From Aquila chrysaetos chrysaetos (lineage: Eukaryota > Chordata > Aves > Accipitriformes > Accipitridae): DNA of 64,000 nucleotides. Each line of letters begins with the position of its first letter. Position 1 is the first letter of the stretch. A program made the position numbers and the translations under genes. The DNA lies in assembly GCF_900496995.4 (NCBI RefSeq), contig NC_044029.1, positions 1,302,001 to 1,366,000 on the forward strand, in the 5' to 3' direction. The notes below the pieces were generated by a model that saw only the letters and a program-made list of their open reading frames with translations, did no database searches and was not told the DNA's origin. Shown here piece after piece: positions 61,398 through 64,000 of the stretch.

Positions 61398-63546
61398 TGC
61401 CCCGAGCCTGCTCTGGGCAGGTGGTTGGCCTGGAGACCTCCTGAGGTCCTGCCAACCTGAATTCTCCAACGCTTCCACGTATTTGGCTGTGCTTTCACTC
61501 TGCCTGTAGGAGAAGGGAAATGAATTCTTTGGGGAGCAAAGAGGGACTGAAGGAATGGCAATGCAATGTCCGCAGAAGCTGATGTATTTCCTATCTTCTC
61601 TCGGATGCTTTAGGACCACTCTTATGGTTGCTGCTCTTGCTGGGGATATGAATATAATAAAAATTCTTCTGCAGTATGGTGCTGATCTTTCTCAGGAAGA
61701 CCTGTCTGGCTGCACAGTTCTACATTACGCCAGAGCGTCTCGGCATGCTGTGTAAGTGTTTTACATCCTCATTAGAGCAGCCGCATTCTCAGAATGTGCG
61801 TGCTGATGTACGGCCCTTTTTGGTAACATCACTGCGGTTTAGTGAGGCATTGAGACCTTTGTTGAAGCTGGGCTCGGTGATGTCTTCTCGTGCATCTCTT
61901 TCCGTGTCAAGACTGGATTTGGAAGTTGAGGAAAACTTCCCCCCACAGTTCCCTCTGAGAATGCACCTGTGTGCTGCCAAGCTCCACTGCACTCAACTGA
62001 CTAGCAACTACTTGCCTTTTGTTTCAGAGGGGATCTAACTGATATCCCCTGAGGTCAGCTCTTCAGCGGTTTTCCTTCTCTCGTGGGTAGCTTTGCACCC
62101 CTGGCCGTTCCTTCACTAAGGTGGCTATGTGTGCTTAACAGCTAGGCTGAAGGAAAGAGCCCACTTTCCTAGTGACGGTAGCCTAGTGATGGGTGAATGA
62201 ACGGCATTATTCCCACGAGCATGCCTTCTCTAGCCAAAAACAGCTGCCCGTGACCTCTTGTCACTGGGCCTTGACTTCATTTCTTCTCCCCCTGCCCCTT
62301 CTGTCAGCCTGGATTGATGGGGAGCAGGAGAGAAGGGTGCCTGGGTAAACTGTGGAGTAAAAACCCCTTTAGGAGTAAAGCATGGCTGAGGATTGCTCTA
62401 GCAAAACAAGATGTTCGTTCCTTCCCTCCAGGCTTCTGGCACAGTATCACTGTTGTGCTAATGCACCACTTTGCATAGCAGCCTTGGTCTGGAGCACGTT
62501 TTCAGTATTTTCTTTTCTTGTTTGGGGGGTTTTTTTTTGGTTTTAGTTCTGCTTATGAAGCAAACCGGAAAGTGGTCTCTCTCCAGAGCCCCACCTGACC
62601 CTCAGCCAAGGTTGTTAGAAGATATCACCTATACAATGTAGTTAACCCCTGCAGTGCTTGCAATGCAACCACAATCTTTGTTGGCCTCTTGATATCCCAA
62701 TTAGGAGCTCTCTAAACTCTCTGGTCCTCTGACTAACCATGGGAATTTCTTAAGCCCTTCAAAGTCAGGACTGGGTTTGAGGAGGCGTTACCCCAGCTTC
62801 ACGGGAAGAGTAGCTGCAGCATTAGTGTAGCATCCCACTGAGGTAGAAGCCTTGTAGTTAGATGTCAGTCTGCCAAGGGTTGTCTTAATCTCAGTGGCCC
62901 TCAAAACGGAGAGGGGGTTTATCGGATGAGACTGTAACCAGTGGGGCTGAGATACTCCAGAGACAAGAATAAGCACCTGCAGCATGAACATGCCTGGAGT
63001 GAGTATTTCAGCCTCCAGTACTAGTGCAGTAAGGTGCCGCTGGGTGTGGGTGTTACCCTTTACCAGCTGGCTATGAATATGGCTCGGATGGCTCATGAAT
63101 GGCTGTTGCTCTTCCAGCACAGAGTGTATGCAAGTGGGGGGGTATTTTTAACAACTGCATTTCCTTCCTTTCTGTATATAGTATAGAAAAGCAACTGGAG
63201 CAATACATGGGCTGTGAAATGAGGGGAGAATGTTCTGCAGGAGGCACAGAAGGCCCAGCAGTACTTGACAGCTCTTGCTCTGGGAAGAATGCTGACTCTC
63301 CCTTGGGCACCCCTACACTGACCGGAGCAGGTAGGATCCTGCACCGTGGAGGAGGTGATGAAGACAAATCACTGGCCAGTAGGAGAATCATAACCTCTTG
63401 ATCGGATGAAGGGCTTGAAAGATGGGGAAAGGCAGACTGAAATGAGCACTCACAGCAGCGTCTCGCTTCTTGCCTCCTTTGTAGGTGCCTTCCCAGCAGC
63501 AGGAGCACAAGAAGAGGAAGATGATGACTCCTCTTTTGAATATGAG
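59477..63546 (+). CDS. Ankyrin-repeat protein of the ANKRD7/ANKRD26/POTE family, seven coding exons
   Basis: Exons joined in phase give about 319 residues. The N-terminus MQRLFSFCLGRVRR resembles the ANKRD7/POTE-type start (MKKLFSFWKRK), followed by GLHGAAAGGDLARLQRHW (cf. KLHRAASVGDL). Five to six ankyrin repeats follow: TPLHLACANGQADVVRFLA (about 72-104), KSPLMKAVEHQHKDCVAILL (105-137), HTALHLAAITASKPLVELLL (138-170), YTPLTVAIAERSEELVEFLL (171-203), TTLMVAALAGDMNIIKILLQ (204-236) and a partial repeat ending TVLHYARASRHAVI, the same exon-boundary region as VSSHHHVI in POTE proteins. An acidic segment (EEEDDDSSFEYE) ends the visible protein. Molecular function is unknown. The gene may continue past the window, or stop inside the adjacent CR1. 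Symbol left blank because orthology within the family is unclear. Confidence 0.85.
60409..60523 (+). CDS. Ankyrin gene exon 2
   Basis: Acceptor GTTTCTAG, donor GTATGT. Encodes TPLHLACANGQADVV to KKSPLMK, phase 0. Confidence 0.9.
60769..60942 (+). CDS. Ankyrin gene exon 3
   Basis: Acceptor TATTTCCAG, donor GTTAGC. Encodes AVEHQHKDCVAILLEHGANP to HNADIEAQNK, phase 0. Confidence 0.92.
61031..61137 (+). CDS. Ankyrin gene exon 4
   Basis: Acceptor CCCCTTTCAG, donor GTGAAG. Encodes LGYTPLTVAIAERSEELVEF to VHAQDKNK, phase 2. Confidence 0.92.
61352..61397. repeat. (CG)n/(CA)n dinucleotide repeat
   Basis: Alternating purine-pyrimidine run in ankyrin-gene intron 4: GCACGCACGCGCGCGCGC followed by about 14 CA units. 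The type is prone to Z-DNA and length polymorphism. Confidence 0.9.
61614..61751 (+). CDS. Ankyrin gene exon 5
   Basis: Acceptor GATGCTTTAG, donor GTAAGT. Encodes TTLMVAALAGDMNIIKILLQ to LHYARASRHA, phase 2. Confidence 0.92.
61752..63181 (+). other. Ankyrin gene intron 5
   Basis: About 1.4 kb. I see no exon, gene or recognisable repeat apart from a T-rich stretch near 62,520-62,545. Confidence 0.6.
63182..63330 (+). CDS. Ankyrin gene exon 6
   Basis: Acceptor TTCTGTATATAG, donor GTAGGA. Encodes IEKQLEQYMGCEMRGECS to GTPTLTGA, ending phase 1. The first residues align with the POTE segment after the ankyrin domain. Confidence 0.75.
63485..63546 (+). CDS. Ankyrin gene exon 7
   Basis: Acceptor TCCTTTGTAG. 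Encodes GAFPAAGAQEEEDDDSSFEY plus E, phase 0. The donor would be GAG|GTAGAA, where the bases after GT belong to the CR1 tail. Without splicing, the frame ends four codons on (V E S stop). Confidence 0.65.
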
Positions 63547-63548
63547 GT

Positions 63549-64000
63549 AGAATCATAGAATCATAGAGTCGCTTAGGTTGGAAAAGACCCTTAAGATCAT
63601 CGAGCCCAACCGTAAAGCCAGCACTGCCAAGCCCACCCCTAAACCGTGTCCCCAAGCGCCACGGCTACGCGTCTTCTAAATACCTCCAGGGATGGTGACT
63701 CAACCGCTTCCCTGGGCAGCCTGTTCCAGGGCTTGATAACCCTTCCAGCGAAGACATGTTTCCTAATATCCAATCTAAACCTCCCCTGGTGCAACTTCAG
63801 GCCCTTTCCCCTTGTCCTGTCGCTTGCTACTTGGGAAAAGAGCCCGACACCCCCCCCTGCTACAACCTCCTTTCAGGCAGTTGCAGAGAGCGATAAGGTC
63901 TCCTCCCAGAAGCCTCCTTTCCTCCAGGCTAAACAGCCCCAGTTCCCTCAGCCGCTCCTCACAGGGCCTGTTCTCTAGACCCTTCAGCAGCTGCGTTGCT
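63549..64000 (-). mobile_element. CR1 LINE 3' end, continues past the window
   Basis: Avian chicken-repeat-1 element in reverse orientation. Its 3' terminal ATTCTATG-type octamers appear as AGAATCATAGAATCATAGAG at the left edge. The well-conserved 3' region follows: GGTTGGAAAAGACCC, ATACCTCCAGGGATGGTGAC, CTAATATCCAATCTAAACCT and CAGTTCCCTCAGCCGCTCCT. It is less diverged than the 8.1- and 47.8-kb fragments, so younger. CR1 makes no target duplication, so the exact insertion base is uncertain. The 5' end is outside the window. Confidence 0.93.

Noticed and set aside
1-64000. CRISPR arrays, bacterial-type operons, tRNA or rRNA genes
   Set aside because: None seen; the window is vertebrate nuclear DNA and no cloverleaf or rRNA sequence was recognised by eye.

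Overview
The window reads as a bird nuclear chromosome, probably Neoaves. It carries CR1 LINE 3' ends with the ATTCTATG-type tail, solo LTRs of avian endogenous retrovirus families flanked by 5-bp target duplications, spliced vertebrate genes, and an AGBL3 - TMEM140 - CYREN order that matches human 7q33 and its avian counterpart. All gene calls come from recognising translated exons and splice sites by eye; no database search was possible.

Layout. 1-20.9 kb: gene-poor DNA with an orphan CpG-rich island (about 5.44-5.78 kb), an olfactory-receptor-like relic (3.44-3.87 kb, minus), old CR1 debris (8.1 kb) and an LTR fossil (19.93-20.50 kb). 20.9-48.4 kb: AGBL3 on the plus strand. Its CpG-rich promoter region lies on both sides of a second solo LTR (20.89-21.73 kb), and 14 proposed coding exons run from 22,073 to 47,198. 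48.9-55.5 kb: GC-rich non-coding DNA that probably holds the 5' non-coding exon of TMEM140 with an interferon-type element, plus a third LTR fossil. 55.8-57.5 kb: TMEM140, coding in one exon. 57.9-58.9 kb: CYREN on the minus strand, three coding exons. 59.5 kb to the right edge: a plus-strand ankyrin-repeat gene of the ANKRD7/ANKRD26/POTE family, seven coding exons, the last abutting a CR1 insertion.

The genes do not form a pathway. AGBL3 is a cytosolic metallocarboxypeptidase that shortens polyglutamate chains on tubulin. TMEM140 is a small four-pass membrane protein, interferon-induced in mammals. CYREN is a Ku-binding regulator of end joining. The ankyrin gene has no assigned function. TMEM140 and CYREN converge with about 0.4 kb between their likely poly(A) signals. 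CYREN and the ankyrin gene diverge from a shared GC island.

Most unusual features: an array of about two dozen ~15-bp GC-rich units filling most of the 0.6-kb divergent CYREN/ankyrin promoter, which is open as an in-frame N-terminal extension of CYREN; a CR1 tail starting two bases into the intron after ankyrin-gene exon 7, so that it supplies either the rest of the splice donor or a stop codon; and a solo LTR splitting the AGBL3 CpG island. I saw no evidence of a novel multi-gene system.
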